Source: Ruminococcus sp. | Lineage (GTDB): Bacteria > Bacillota > Clostridia > Oscillospirales > Ruminococcaceae | Length of the DNA stretch: 64,000 bases | Direction of reading: 5' to 3' | NCBI GenBank assembly: GCA_017534595.1 | Contig: JAFXVY010000113.1 | Coordinates: forward strand, 1-64,000 | Shown here: positions 52,944-63,804 of the stretch, piece after piece | How positions within the stretch are numbered: the stretch's first letter is position 1 | Layout of the letters: every line of letters begins with the position of its first letter | Notes under the pieces: generated by a model | What the model was told of the DNA's origin: nothing | What the model saw: only the letters and a program-made list of their open reading frames with translations | Database searches by the model: none | Position numbers and translations under genes: made by a program

Positions 52944-53432
52944 ATGGATGAGAATCTCGGTAAAGTTTCATACGTTATGGGGCATATCCAGGTTGATCTT
53001 GATCTGTCCGAGTATGATGTCCGACACGAGCTCGCCCAGCGGAGACTTGCGCAGATGGTCTTGGAGAGCTGTAAGCCCTTTATGCCGATGGAGACAGGTT
53101 CACTGATCGAAAGATCATATGTGTCTCCGGACGGAAAAAAGGTAGTTTTTCCCGGACCGTATGCACGCTATTTATACGGCGGTGTTGTTATGGTGGATTC
53201 CGTCACGGGAAAAGGTCCTGCACTGATCCACGACCGATTCGGTGTTCCCGTCGGATATCGTTTCCGAAAGGGTGCGATACTAAAGCCGACCACAAGACCG
53301 CTGAGCTACTCCAAACAGTTCAATCCGAAGGCACAGGCGCATTGGTATGAAGCGGCCAAGGATCAGGACTTGCAGCTATGGGTATCTACGATAGACAGGA
53401 TCATCAAGTACGGAGGTGGCGGCGATGGCTAA
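52944..53432 (+). CDS. Minor capsid / HK97 gp10-like protein
   Basis: 162 aa. MPMETGSLIERSYV and GPYARYLYGGVV are typical of HK97 gp10-like neck proteins that join head and tail. Confidence 0.78.
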   Translation: MDENLGKVSYVMGHIQVDLDLSEYDVRHELAQRRLAQMVLESCKPFMPMETGSLIERSYVSPDGKKVVFPGPYARYLYGGVVMVDSVTGKGPALIHDRFGVPVGYRFRKGAILKPTTRPLSYSKQFNPKAQAHWYEAAKDQDLQLWVSTIDRIIKYGGGGDG

Positions 53433-54012
53433 CGAAAGACCGATTGATGTCAGAGGCTCTGACATCGTCAGTACGGCGCTGCTGGAGCTGCTGAATACTT
53501 ATCCGGGCTTGAAGCGCTACCACAATTCGGGAGAATACACGTCGGAGGGCTTTATTCTCTTGGATCCTGCGGAAATGATCGGATATAGCAACACAGCACT
53601 TGAGCCTGATAGGCGGATAAGATTTTCCACGCTTGATGATAAATCGGGTGTCGGATTCTTTCCCTTAAGTGGCGCGGTGCTGACAATGAACAAGAAGAGC
53701 ATCACGGGTCACGTGCGGCAGCGGTGCTCATATCCCTTTAATGTCGTGTACAGAGCTGCTCCGAAATCAGAGGAACAGAAACTCGTGATAAAGGAATGGC
53801 TCGATGTACTCGGCAGATGGCTCGAACAGCAGCCGGTCACGATATACGGACAGACCGAGAAGCTGGAGAGTTATCCCCTGCTCGATGAGGGCAGGATCAT
53901 CACAGGCATTCAGCGTTCATCGCCGGCTCATCTGAGCGCCGCTTATCAGGACGGCGCGGAGGATTGGTCAATTACGATGACGCTGACATATAAGTATGAA
54001 TTTGACACATAA
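53425..54012 (+). CDS. Tail terminator/minor capsid protein
   Basis: 195 aa. Position between gp10-like and major tail protein suggests the tail terminator. ATG 53425 lies behind GGAGGTGG and overlaps the previous gene by 8 bp. Confidence 0.68.
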   Translation: MANERPIDVRGSDIVSTALLELLNTYPGLKRYHNSGEYTSEGFILLDPAEMIGYSNTALEPDRRIRFSTLDDKSGVGFFPLSGAVLTMNKKSITGHVRQRCSYPFNVVYRAAPKSEEQKLVIKEWLDVLGRWLEQQPVTIYGQTEKLESYPLLDEGRIITGIQRSSPAHLSAAYQDGAEDWSITMTLTYKYEFDT

Positions 54013-54026
54013 AGGAGTGTTGATCA

Positions 54027-54515
54027 ATGGAAAGAAAACTGCTTGCACACTTTATCGATGAATCTTTCGGCGGCGAGACTCTCGCCTATGTAAGGCTCGG
54101 CAAAGACCTTGAAGAGTATAACGAGGAGCTGAATCCCGATGTCGATAACAAGAAGAACATTCTCGGTGAGGTATCTTTCAGGCATAACGGTTTCCAGCCT
54201 CAGAATGAGGTGACTCCGTATTATCCTGAACCCGATTCTGCTCTCAGCACAAAGGTAATGCAGATCGCAAATGAGAGAATCAACGGAGACGGTTGCCATA
54301 CAACTGTTGTTGACGTTCTGCTGACTGAGACCGGCACACAGCTCTGGGCGTATCGTGAGGATGTCGCTGTTGTTCCTACCTCTATAGGCGGCGGAACCGA
54401 CGGCGTACAGGCTCCCTTCACCATATACAGACTCGGCAACAGGGTAGCCGGTACATTCAATACGTCAACCAACACATTCACACCTGCTGCACAGTCCGTC
54501 CAGGTTCCCGGTTAA
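54027..54515 (+). CDS. Major tail protein
   Basis: 162 aa; beta-rich, located directly before the tail assembly chaperone. Forms the tail tube by analogy with siphoviruses. Confidence 0.75.
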   Translation: MERKLLAHFIDESFGGETLAYVRLGKDLEEYNEELNPDVDNKKNILGEVSFRHNGFQPQNEVTPYYPEPDSALSTKVMQIANERINGDGCHTTVVDVLLTETGTQLWAYREDVAVVPTSIGGGTDGVQAPFTIYRLGNRVAGTFNTSTNTFTPAAQSVQVPG

Positions 54516-54547
54516 ACTTTTGAATAATAATAATAGGAGGCATTATT

Positions 54548-55060
54548 ATGAGTGAAGTTATGGAAAATAAGGGTTTAAGCATATCCGTCGATGATGGTTC
54601 TGAGCGCGTACCCGTTCTGAATAAGCAGGGCAAGGAGATAGGTGTTTTCTTCTTCAATCCGACAGACCTCGGTATCATTGACAGATACAACGAGGTCGTC
54701 AAGAAATTCCCCGAAGTTCTCGAACCGCTCGCAAACGTGAACATCGATGCTAACGGTGAAAGTGACGACGATGAGTCTATCGCAGCTCTCGGCGAGGCTA
54801 AGGAGAAACTATTTGAGCTCTGCGATTACCTGTTCGGCGGTAATTTCGCAGAAGCATTCTTCGGAACGGTGCATCCGTTCTCTCCTGTCAGCAATGGGCT
54901 GTTCTATTGTGAGAATGCTATCAGTGCTGTAGGTGATTTCATTACAAATCGCTTTGCAGGCAGAGTTCTCGACATCCACGACAGGGTCGAGAAATACACT
55001 AAGAGCTACACAGCACAGAATAAACCGAAACCGAGAAAGAGTAAGAAGGGATCGTCATGA
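54548..55060 (+). CDS. Tail assembly chaperone
   Basis: 170 aa, acidic middle (NGESDDDESIAALGE) and basic tail. Position between major tail protein and Gp15 matches the tape-measure chaperone pair. AGGAGG precedes the ATG. Confidence 0.72.
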   Translation: MSEVMENKGLSISVDDGSERVPVLNKQGKEIGVFFFNPTDLGIIDRYNEVVKKFPEVLEPLANVNIDANGESDDDESIAALGEAKEKLFELCDYLFGGNFAEAFFGTVHPFSPVSNGLFYCENAISAVGDFITNRFAGRVLDIHDRVEKYTKSYTAQNKPKPRKSKKGSS

Positions 55061-55638
55061 TTGGCGATCTTCCTTCTGCTCTTGATTTCGGCGGCAAGTC
55101 CTGGGCTATCCGGACGGATTACAGGGACGTGCTTAACGTCCTTGTAGCCTTCGGAGACCCAGAACTTGATGACCGGGAAAAGGTCTATGTCTGCCTTGTA
55201 GCACTGTACAAAGACTTCGACGACATTCCTTCCGAGCTCTATGAGGATGCGTATAAGGCGGCACTGGTATTCATTGACTGTAAGCGTCCCTGGGAGGATG
55301 AGGCTCCGCAGAATGTGCCGTCCCCGAGAAGTATGGACTGGGAGCAGGACGAAACGCTGATCTTCTCGGCGATCAACAGGGTTGCCGGATGCGAGGTCAG
55401 GGCACTTGAGTATCTGCACTGGTGGACTTTTATGGGGTACTATATGGAAATGCCGCCCGAAGGTGTGTTCGGGCAGGTGCTGCAACTCCGCAAGAAAAAG
55501 GCAAAGGGGCAGAAATTTGACAAACACGAGCAGGAATTCTGGAATCATAACCGGGATATCTGCATTCTAAGAAAGAAACTTACAGCCGCGCAGAGAGAAG
55601 CTGAAAAGAAGCTCAATGCAATGCTCAACGGCGGCTGA
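55057..55638 (+). CDS. Gp15-like tail protein
   Basis: 193 aa with the Gp15 family landmarks LDFGGKSWAIRTDYRDVL, RALEYLHWWTFMGYYMEMP and LRKKKAKGQK. Probably the second tape-measure chaperone. Overlaps the previous stop. Confidence 0.88.
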   Translation: MIGDLPSALDFGGKSWAIRTDYRDVLNVLVAFGDPELDDREKVYVCLVALYKDFDDIPSELYEDAYKAALVFIDCKRPWEDEAPQNVPSPRSMDWEQDETLIFSAINRVAGCEVRALEYLHWWTFMGYYMEMPPEGVFGQVLQLRKKKAKGQKFDKHEQEFWNHNRDICILRKKLTAAQREAEKKLNAMLNGG

Positions 55639-55666
55639 AAAATAGATATAACGAGGTGACTAACGA

Positions 55667-58600
55667 ATGGCTATGGATAACGGCTATGCCGATGGCTCGA
55701 TCGTCGTTGACACTACCATTGATTCTTCGGGATTCAAGGCGGGCAGCGATAAACTCAAACGAGCGGTTGATTCGTTGGCCGCCTCTTTTGATAAGATCGG
55801 CTCAAAGGTACAGACAGCTCTTGATGGCGATACCACGTCGATGCGGGCGCTTGAAAGAGAAGCTGCCAAGCTGGAGGAGCAGATCAAGAAGAATGAAGCC
55901 GAGATGGAGAAACTCGGTAATACGAAATTCACGACAGCGGAATTTGAGAATCTTTCAAAAGAAGTCGAAAAGGCGACAAAGAAACTCTATGATCTCTACT
56001 CCAGACGAGATAAACTTGAGGCCCTCGGTGTCGATAAGCAGTCGCAGTCCTGGAAGGGGCTTGTATATGACATCAAGGCGGCAGAAGAAAACCTTGACCG
56101 CTTAGAAAAGCGTCAGACGAGAGCGACTGAAACCGGCACGGCTTATGAGATGGGCTTTAATACAGATCGGTACGTCCAGATGTCCGCAGAGTTGAACACA
56201 CTGACGGCGAAGCTGGCTGACGTCAAACAGAAACTCGCAGAGGCTGAAAAAGAAGCACAGGAAGCCGAAGCCCGAAGAAGGGCGGAAGCTGCTGCGGCGA
56301 AGGAAGAAGCTGAAGCGGCTAAACAGCGGCATCGTGAGGAAGCCGAAGCTAAGAGAGAAGAAGAACGTGCTGCCCTTGAAGCTGAAAGAGAGGCCGAAAG
56401 AGCAGCACAGGAAGCGCAGGCTCGTGCGCAGGAACTTAATAAGACCATAAGGCACGGCCTCATTAAGGGACTGTTGATGCTCGGCAAAACAGGTTTTGCA
56501 AGTTTTTCTCTACTTGGGAAGGGTGCGAAAGCGGCCGCTTCACATCTCAAAAACATAGTATTTCATTCCAAAGCCGGACAAAATTCTATCAAAGCGCTCT
56601 CCAAGACCTTGACGGGATTCTTCACAAAGCTTAAATCCCGCATCTATCGAAAGCTGATTACTTCCGTATATTCGGGCATAGTACAGGGAATCAAGAGCCT
56701 GGTAACGGAGATGCCGGAACTGAATGCATCGATATCGGCTATAGTCTCTTCACTTGGATACCTGAAAAACAGCTTTGCGACGGCTTTCGCTCCGCTTATC
56801 AATCTTGTTGCTCCTGCGCTGTCTAAGGCTATAGATCTTCTCGGTGATCTGTTTACGCATATAGGTATGGTCGTATCCGCGCTTACGGGGGCGACCAGCT
56901 TCAAGCAGGCTGTCAAGGTGCAGAAGGACTATGCAGCATCGCTGAACGAAACCACAAAAGCCGCGAATTCAGCTAAAAAGGCACTTGCAGGATTCGACCA
57001 GCTCAATAACAATACATCATCTGACAGTTCGTCCGGCGGCAGTACCGCAGAAACACTGTTCAAGGATGTACCTATATCCGGCGGCATAGCTGATTTCGCA
57101 AAGAAGATCAGAAATGCTTTCCTGAAGGGCAATTATGCCGAGATCGGAACCGCTGTTGCGGGTAAAATCAACGGCATCTTCAAGAAAATCAACTCGGCGA
57201 TCACTAATGCTACACCCAAGATCGGAAAAGCAGTTAACGGTATAATCGATATTTTCAACGCTCTTGTAGATGGAGTGGACTGGGCGCTGATCGGTGATAC
57301 TGTAGGCAAGGGCTTTAACCTGGTTATCGATACACTTCATCGGGTTGTCACCCGCACCGACTTCGGCAATCTCGGAACGAAACTCGCAGAGGGGTTGAAC
57401 AGCTTAATATCCCGCGTTGATTGGGATAAGCTCGGAAAGACTATCGGAGGCGGACTTACAGGTGTATTTAGCTTCCTGCATAACGCCGCAAAGACTTTTG
57501 ATTGGGTCAAGCTCGGAAACTCTATCGGAAATGCTATAGAGGGACTTAGATCTTCATTCAGTTTCAAGTCCGTCGGAGAAACAGCGGCGGTTACACTTAC
57601 AGGCATTTTCAAATCCCTTCACCAGATCGTCAAGAAAACCGATTTTAAGGGCTGGGCAAAAGACCTTACCGATGGTCTCAATACATTCATTAAGAAGACT
57701 GACTGGGCGGAGCTTGGTTCGACTATAGGCGACAGCTTCACCGGAGTCATAGATTTTGTATATACGGCAATCGATAATTTTGATGTTGCCAAAGCAGCAA
57801 AAGCACTTTATACAGCTTTCAACAACTTCATTACCCACGTCGATTGGAATAGCCTCGGAAAAGCGATATCGACCGGCGCTGTCAAGGCTCTTAGTTTCAT
57901 AGCCGATATGCTCGAAGGCATTGACTGGAATGCAGCCGGCGAGGGCGTTGCAGATTTCCTGAATGGCATTGATTTCACTGGAATCCTCAAGGGTATTTTG
58001 AGGATCCTTAAGGCTATAGTTAAGGCCCTGCCGACACTTATCAAAAGTGTTATCACAAATCTTGATTTTGAAACCGCCGTTGGTATCGTCGGAACAGCAT
58101 TTGGATTACATTTTCTCAAAAAACTGTTAGTGTATTTCACCTCTGGTGCGTCCAGTATGTTTACGAGCATCGGTTCAACGCTTTCCACGAAACTGACCGG
58201 CGCTACAAGCGGCATCGGGACTACCATAGGAAGCAAGATATGCGCCGGTATCGGTGCGTTTATGGCCGGCTGGGAAATCGGAACACTGATTCGTGAAAAA
58301 TGGGGCAAACAAATCGACGAAGCACTTGAGCCTATTTGGGATAATACCATCGGTCATTTTGTAGATCAGGGCAAGTCCGATGAAGAAATACAGAAAATCG
58401 CTGATAGTGTTATAGAACGAGCCAAAAATGAGCGAGAATATGGAGCGAAGTACAGAAAACTGAGCTGGTCCGAAAGAATGTTTTATGATCCGTCTCAGCT
58501 CGATTCGTCCGGAAACTATCTGCTCACCAATCCGGAAGAGGTCGCGGCGAATAAGGCTAAGAAGCAGGCTGAGAATACTGTTAAAAGCCTTAATACGATT

Positions 58601-59986
58601 TATAGCGCTGTCAAAGAGAAAACATCTGCAATCGCGGTTATGTTTGGTGAAGTTTTTAAGGGAGTTACAGATAACAAGAACAAGGGCATAGAGTTCATTG
58701 AATCCTTCCAGAAAGGCATCGACAGCAAGAAGCAGGAAGTATTTAACGGTGCTAAGAATGTTGCGGATAAGGTGCTTTCGTTCTTCGGATTAGCCGCGAA
58801 AGGCGCGGAGAAGGAAGGAGAAAAGGTATCCGAGAATACGGCAACGGGTATGAAGACAAAATCTTCAGATGTTACAAACGCTGTTAATCAGATATACGAT
58901 AGCATCAACAAGCGTTTTGACTGGATGAAGAATAGCGCGTGGAATTCGGCACTGAGTACTGTCAATAATCTTGCAAGTGGTATGAAGCAGGAGAAGCCCA
59001 AGAGCGACAGCGCAAGTGACAGCGTTACAAATGGCATTACAAGTCGTTTGAAAGGAATCATCAGTTCTGCGACTTCCACAGTAAGCAGTATGATGTCTAA
59101 TCTTACATCGGGCATCACCTCGAATAAGTCCAAGAGCGATAATGCTATAAGTTCTGTAGTATCCGGAATTACAGGATCGCTTTCAGGGCTTGTTGGTTCG
59201 GCTTCAACAAATGCCACCAGCCTTATGTCCAATCTCGCCTCGGGAATAACCTCAAACAAAACGATTACGGACTACGCGGCATCATCCGTAGCTGAGGGCA
59301 TTAAGTCTCCTTTTACTGGTGTACAAGGTATTATAGGGGCAGCAAGCACATGGGGCTCTGACATAATCAGCAACATTTCACAAGGCATATCGGCGAGTAT
59401 GGCGATTGCTGCGGGAGCTGCGTCAAGTCTTGCGGGGACAATCAGATCGTATCTTGGATTCTCTGAGCCCGAAAAAGGGCCTCTTTCAGACTTTCACACT
59501 TATATGCCCGATATGATCGAGCTCATGGCAAAAGGCATCAAGGATAACGAGGGCACGGCGGTCAAGGCCGTAAGCGAGCTTGCAGGAAGGATAGCAGATG
59601 AAGCAGAGAATATGAGTGTTCTTATGCCCATCGACAGTAAAGCAGGCTTTATGGACAGCTTTGCCGATAAGATTACAAACGGCTTTACGGCGCTTATCGA
59701 AAGACTTGAAGCAATCGCCGAGCGCGTGCAGTTCAGAGTTCCTGCATTCGCAACAGGCACAGTGCTGCCGTATAGCGCCGGAGGAACCGACAGCGGAACC
59801 GTATCCTATGCTCCCGATTACTCTGCCATTACACAAAGAATGGATGAGCTCTCACAGAAGCTCGACAGGATCGAGGATGCAATCGACAATAAAGAGACCG
59901 GCATCACAGAGGATGCCGTATATCGCAGCGTAAAACGCAGCGCGAAAAAGGAAAGCAAATCTACAGGCAGAAATCCGTTCGATTAA
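55667..59986 (+). CDS. Tail tape measure protein
   Basis: 1439 aa. Long coiled coils (about 50-130 and 170-262), hydrophobic segments (about 265-300, 345-400), and repeats of the form (F/V)DW-x2-LG...LTGVFSFLH about every 45 residues between 525 and 770. Repeats of SGI(T)SNK occur near 1105-1220. It sets tail length and helps DNA injection; at this size a tail of roughly 200 nm is expected (inference from the usual length rule). Confidence 0.93.
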   Translation: MAMDNGYADGSIVVDTTIDSSGFKAGSDKLKRAVDSLAASFDKIGSKVQTALDGDTTSMRALEREAAKLEEQIKKNEAEMEKLGNTKFTTAEFENLSKEVEKATKKLYDLYSRRDKLEALGVDKQSQSWKGLVYDIKAAEENLDRLEKRQTRATETGTAYEMGFNTDRYVQMSAELNTLTAKLADVKQKLAEAEKEAQEAEARRRAEAAAAKEEAEAAKQRHREEAEAKREEERAALEAEREAERAAQEAQARAQELNKTIRHGLIKGLLMLGKTGFASFSLLGKGAKAAASHLKNIVFHSKAGQNSIKALSKTLTGFFTKLKSRIYRKLITSVYSGIVQGIKSLVTEMPELNASISAIVSSLGYLKNSFATAFAPLINLVAPALSKAIDLLGDLFTHIGMVVSALTGATSFKQAVKVQKDYAASLNETTKAANSAKKALAGFDQLNNNTSSDSSSGGSTAETLFKDVPISGGIADFAKKIRNAFLKGNYAEIGTAVAGKINGIFKKINSAITNATPKIGKAVNGIIDIFNALVDGVDWALIGDTVGKGFNLVIDTLHRVVTRTDFGNLGTKLAEGLNSLISRVDWDKLGKTIGGGLTGVFSFLHNAAKTFDWVKLGNSIGNAIEGLRSSFSFKSVGETAAVTLTGIFKSLHQIVKKTDFKGWAKDLTDGLNTFIKKTDWAELGSTIGDSFTGVIDFVYTAIDNFDVAKAAKALYTAFNNFITHVDWNSLGKAISTGAVKALSFIADMLEGIDWNAAGEGVADFLNGIDFTGILKGILRILKAIVKALPTLIKSVITNLDFETAVGIVGTAFGLHFLKKLLVYFTSGASSMFTSIGSTLSTKLTGATSGIGTTIGSKICAGIGAFMAGWEIGTLIREKWGKQIDEALEPIWDNTIGHFVDQGKSDEEIQKIADSVIERAKNEREYGAKYRKLSWSERMFYDPSQLDSSGNYLLTNPEEVAANKAKKQAENTVKSLNTIYSAVKEKTSAIAVMFGEVFKGVTDNKNKGIEFIESFQKGIDSKKQEVFNGAKNVADKVLSFFGLAAKGAEKEGEKVSENTATGMKTKSSDVTNAVNQIYDSINKRFDWMKNSAWNSALSTVNNLASGMKQEKPKSDSASDSVTNGITSRLKGIISSATSTVSSMMSNLTSGITSNKSKSDNAISSVVSGITGSLSGLVGSASTNATSLMSNLASGITSNKTITDYAASSVAEGIKSPFTGVQGIIGAASTWGSDIISNISQGISASMAIAAGAASSLAGTIRSYLGFSEPEKGPLSDFHTYMPDMIELMAKGIKDNEGTAVKAVSELAGRIADEAENMSVLMPIDSKAGFMDSFADKITNGFTALIERLEAIAERVQFRVPAFATGTVLPYSAGGTDSGTVSYAPDYSAITQRMDELSQKLDRIEDAIDNKETGITEDAVYRSVKRSAKKESKSTGRNPFD

Positions 59987-60000
59987 GGAGGTGCAGGCGT

Positions 60001-60420
60001 ATGGCATTCAATGGGTATCTGGTCAAGGCATATAACAACACGGTACTCGACAGGTACCTGGTGGAAAAAGGGTATGAGGTCACACCGGATCAGAGGCAGG
60101 ATCAGGACTCATATCGTGACGGCCTCGGAGAACTGCATAGGCAGGTGCTTCCTAAAGTCGCAACGACGCTTAAGCTCACTACGCTTGACGGCCTGACGCT
60201 TGAGCAGGTGACCGCATTTCAGACTGCCGTTGAATCCGGCAGACTGAATGTGCAGGAACGCAAAGTGCGCTTGACCTACTGGAATTCTGAAACAAGGGAC
60301 TACTGCACTGATATTTTTTATATGCCGGATATGACATTCAAGGTCAAGCGGATTGAAAGCGGAACGCTGATTCACGAAAGTATGACCTTCACGTTCATTG
60401 GCTACGGTGCTACACGGTAA
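60001..60420 (+). CDS. DUF6711 / distal-tail-like protein
   Basis: 139 aa. FNGYLVKAYNNTVLDRYL and the C-terminal FYMPDMTFKVKRIESG are typical of DUF6711 phage proteins between tape measure and tail fiber genes. AGGAGG precedes the start. Confidence 0.75.
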   Translation: MAFNGYLVKAYNNTVLDRYLVEKGYEVTPDQRQDQDSYRDGLGELHRQVLPKVATTLKLTTLDGLTLEQVTAFQTAVESGRLNVQERKVRLTYWNSETRDYCTDIFYMPDMTFKVKRIESGTLIHESMTFTFIGYGATR

Positions 60421-60431
60421 GGGGTGAGACT

Positions 60432-63400
60432 ATGATAGATTTTACTCCGACGCAGAAAGCGATGCTGCTCGACAGCTCAATAGCCAAGAACTGGACTATA
60501 CAGATATATGACGGCGGCACACTTGAGGGCACTATACCGATCTCAAAAATGGTTGACGGGAGTATCAGGATCAAAGAGCAGCTATGCTCCTCTGATGCTC
60601 TTACAATAGGCTCCTGCGAGGCGGCTTCTTTCGAGCTGCGGCTTGCCGATATCGGCGGTCTCCAACTCAAGGGCAAGCGCCTTAATGTCAAGGTGTCTAT
60701 GCAAGGCTCTGAATACTTCGAGTTTCCGCTTGGGGTGTTCAATGTTGATGAGGTGCCGCGTAAGAATAATACTTGGTTCTATACTTTGACGGCCTATGAC
60801 AATATGGTGCTGTTCGATGTGGATGTGAGGAAGTGGTACAACCGACTTACCTTCCCAATCACGGTTAAGCAGCTTCGAGATTCGTTATGCTCGTCTGTAG
60901 GCGTCCAGCAGGCCGCAGGACAGACGCTTCCGCTTGATAGCCTACGTCTGACCAAGGCGGACTTGTCGGGCTCTCTGCGCGGCAGAGAAGCTCTCAGGGC
61001 TATATGTGAACTCAATGGATGCTTCGGGCATATCAACAGACAGGGACAGCTTGTTTATATCGCTCTCGGCGGCGCGTCAGTTATAACCTTCACCGAGGGA
61101 GGAGATACACACTACAAGCCCGGAGCGACACATGAGCCCTGGGCGACAGAACCGTATGATTCGGTCATCGTGTATGCTATCAATGACGATGTGGGCGTTA
61201 CATACCCGGAAATCGGAGGTATGCGATCACTGTCCATAGGTAACAACTTCCTGACTTACGGTTTGACCGATGCTCAGAAGGCAAGCGTGGCGGAGGCGAT
61301 ATATAATCGAGTAAGCACAATAAGCTACACGCCACACCACACTACGGTTCAGGGTCGTCCCTGGCTGGAAGTCGGCGATCCGATCTCAATCGTATCTGAC
61401 GGTGAAACGGTCACGACCTATATCCTTGAAAGAACGATAACAGGCTTTCAGGCTATAGAGGATGAATATGAAGCTAAAGGATCTAACGAGATCGACAATG
61501 AAACCAGCACACAGAAACAGATAGACAGACTCAAAGATACAGCCAATCAGATCAAAAGCGACTATCTGCGGGCGGATATGGCGGAGATCACCTATGCAAC
61601 CATCGAGAACCTCGATGCTACCAATGCTCAGATAACAAATCTGATAGCCGAGGATGTCGAGATTCGGGGAGAGCTCCGGGCGGCGAGAGCATCTATCGAA
61701 GATCTGGACGCCACCAAAGCCGAGATCACAGACTTGCAGGCTACAAATGCGACAGTCCAGAATCTCTCGGCTGATCTTGCCACCTTTCACACTACCTATA
61801 CAGATAATCTCACAGCCCTTAATGCAAGCATAGCTGGGCTTACGGCAGAAGATGCAAGGATCAATAATCTGGTAGCGACAAAGGCCTCAATCACTGACCT
61901 TACCGCTGCCACTGCCCGGATAGGCGTAGTCGAAGCAGATGTCGCTGATATTGACACGCTGATCTTCGGCTCGGCGACAGGCACAACGATTCAGACCTCA
62001 TTCGCGAATGCTGTCATCGCACAGCTTGGGAACGCACAGATCAAGGATGCAATGATCGAGAACGTTTCCGTCGATAAGCTGCTTGCAGGCAACATCTATA
62101 CCAACCGAATCCGCATCTACGGCGACAGCTCCGGAAAGCTCTCTATCGTGAATGATACGATAACCGTTTCCGACGGTGATCAGGTCAGAGTGCAGATCGG
62201 TAAAGACGCAAGCGACGACTATAACATATACGTTTGGGATGAAAACGGCAATCTGCTCTTTGACGCGGCGGGTCTTACCCACGCCGGTATCTCCCGGAAG
62301 ATCATCCGTGACGATGTGGTTATGGATAACGCGAACATCGCGGCGTCCAAGCTCAATATAGACAGCCTTTTCACAGTTATCAATAATGACAATTCGCATA
62401 CCGTCAACGGTTCAAAAATCAGACTTGATGCACAAAGCCAAACTCTCGATGTCGCCTTCACGGCGCTGACAACGACAGTCGGAACCCAGGGCAGCACGAT
62501 CGCGTCACAGGGTACAGCGATCTCCACAATACAGGGGCAGATCAGCTCAAAGATATGGCAGCAGGATATAGATACATCTGCGGCCGCCCTTACCCAGACG
62601 ATGAACACCCAGTACAGCACGATCAATCAAACCATAGACACCCTGGAGGTCAGCGTCGGATCGAGCATAGCGAATCTACAGCAGCAGATAGACGGTGCCT
62701 CGGCATTCTGGACAGGTGATGAACCGCCTACGCTGGATAATTATCCGGCGAATGAATGGATCACTGAGGAGGAACTTCAGCGGCACGTCGGCAATATGTA
62801 CTATGATATGAACGGCTATTCTTACCGTTTTATGTCGAACGGTACGATAGTTGATCGCGGAGTGATCCTTACCTCCGGCGGATATGCATTCGCGCATTAC
62901 TACTGGATGCAGATCAAGGACAGTGAGGTTTCCAAGGCGCTCCAGGATGCTGCACAGGCGCTTCTTGGAGTTGAAGCGATAAATAACAACCTCTCCACCA
63001 ACTATAGCACCACAGCGCAGATGAACAGTGCTATAAGCGTATCGAGAGAGGGCATCCTTCAGACCGTCAGCGCGGCGTATGCCACCAAGCTTGAAGTCGT
63101 ACAGACGGCGAGTGATACGCTTGACAGCGCCGAGGATTATGCTGATGACATAGGAACAGCGGCGGCAGCTGATGCCACATCGAAAGCCAATGCAGCGCAG
63201 GCGGCAGCGGAAAGCTACACCGACAGAGTGCTGGTATCGTACAGCACCACGGCGCAGATGAACAGCGCTATCAGTCAGACTGCTTCCCAGATCAATCAGA
63301 CGATCACAAGCACCCGCACTGAGCTTATCACCTATGCTGACGGCATAGGCACAGCGGCGGCGGCTGATGCTACCGCCAAGGCTAATGCAGCTAAGGACTA

Positions 63401-63791
63401 CGCCGATGATGTCGGGGATGCGGCGGCAGCTGATGCCACGTCAAAGGCTGATGCCGCACAGGCTGCCGCAATAACCACAGCGGCGGCAGATGCGCAGGCG
63501 AAAGCCAATCTTGCAGAAAATAACGCTAAAGGATACACCGAAACGCGGCTGACCGCGTATAGCACGACCGAACAGATGAACAGTGCTATCGATCAGACCG
63601 CAACATCAATCACATCGACGGTAGCAGCAACGTACACCACCAAGGCAGAGTATGAAGCCTTCGAGGTCGGAGCGAGGAACCTTATCCTCAACAGCATTGA
63701 CCTTGTAGGTGAAACGCACTACTTCTTTACCTGGGCTCTTGCCTCTAACGGTGTACTGCTGACGCTGAATAATTACATCTTAATCTCATAA
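60432..63791 (+). CDS. Large tail-associated structural protein
   Basis: 1119 aa. N-terminal about 370 residues resemble phage tail hub/baseplate proteins (FNVDEVPRKNNTWFYTLTAYD). A long repetitive helical section follows (repeats of TDLQATNATVQN type and of Y-ST-T-A-Q-M-N-S-A-I, D-A-T-x-K-A-N-A-A). The C-terminus starts a VGARNLILNS module but stops about 30 residues later, so a receptor-binding domain may be missing or supplied by the next gene. Confidence 0.85.
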   Translation: MIDFTPTQKAMLLDSSIAKNWTIQIYDGGTLEGTIPISKMVDGSIRIKEQLCSSDALTIGSCEAASFELRLADIGGLQLKGKRLNVKVSMQGSEYFEFPLGVFNVDEVPRKNNTWFYTLTAYDNMVLFDVDVRKWYNRLTFPITVKQLRDSLCSSVGVQQAAGQTLPLDSLRLTKADLSGSLRGREALRAICELNGCFGHINRQGQLVYIALGGASVITFTEGGDTHYKPGATHEPWATEPYDSVIVYAINDDVGVTYPEIGGMRSLSIGNNFLTYGLTDAQKASVAEAIYNRVSTISYTPHHTTVQGRPWLEVGDPISIVSDGETVTTYILERTITGFQAIEDEYEAKGSNEIDNETSTQKQIDRLKDTANQIKSDYLRADMAEITYATIENLDATNAQITNLIAEDVEIRGELRAARASIEDLDATKAEITDLQATNATVQNLSADLATFHTTYTDNLTALNASIAGLTAEDARINNLVATKASITDLTAATARIGVVEADVADIDTLIFGSATGTTIQTSFANAVIAQLGNAQIKDAMIENVSVDKLLAGNIYTNRIRIYGDSSGKLSIVNDTITVSDGDQVRVQIGKDASDDYNIYVWDENGNLLFDAAGLTHAGISRKIIRDDVVMDNANIAASKLNIDSLFTVINNDNSHTVNGSKIRLDAQSQTLDVAFTALTTTVGTQGSTIASQGTAISTIQGQISSKIWQQDIDTSAAALTQTMNTQYSTINQTIDTLEVSVGSSIANLQQQIDGASAFWTGDEPPTLDNYPANEWITEEELQRHVGNMYYDMNGYSYRFMSNGTIVDRGVILTSGGYAFAHYYWMQIKDSEVSKALQDAAQALLGVEAINNNLSTNYSTTAQMNSAISVSREGILQTVSAAYATKLEVVQTASDTLDSAEDYADDIGTAAAADATSKANAAQAAAESYTDRVLVSYSTTAQMNSAISQTASQINQTITSTRTELITYADGIGTAAAADATAKANAAKDYADDVGDAAAADATSKADAAQAAAITTAAADAQAKANLAENNAKGYTETRLTAYSTTEQMNSAIDQTATSITSTVAATYTTKAEYEAFEVGARNLILNSIDLVGETHYFFTWALASNGVLLTLNNYILIS

Positions 63792-63804
63792 GGGGGAATC
63801 GACA

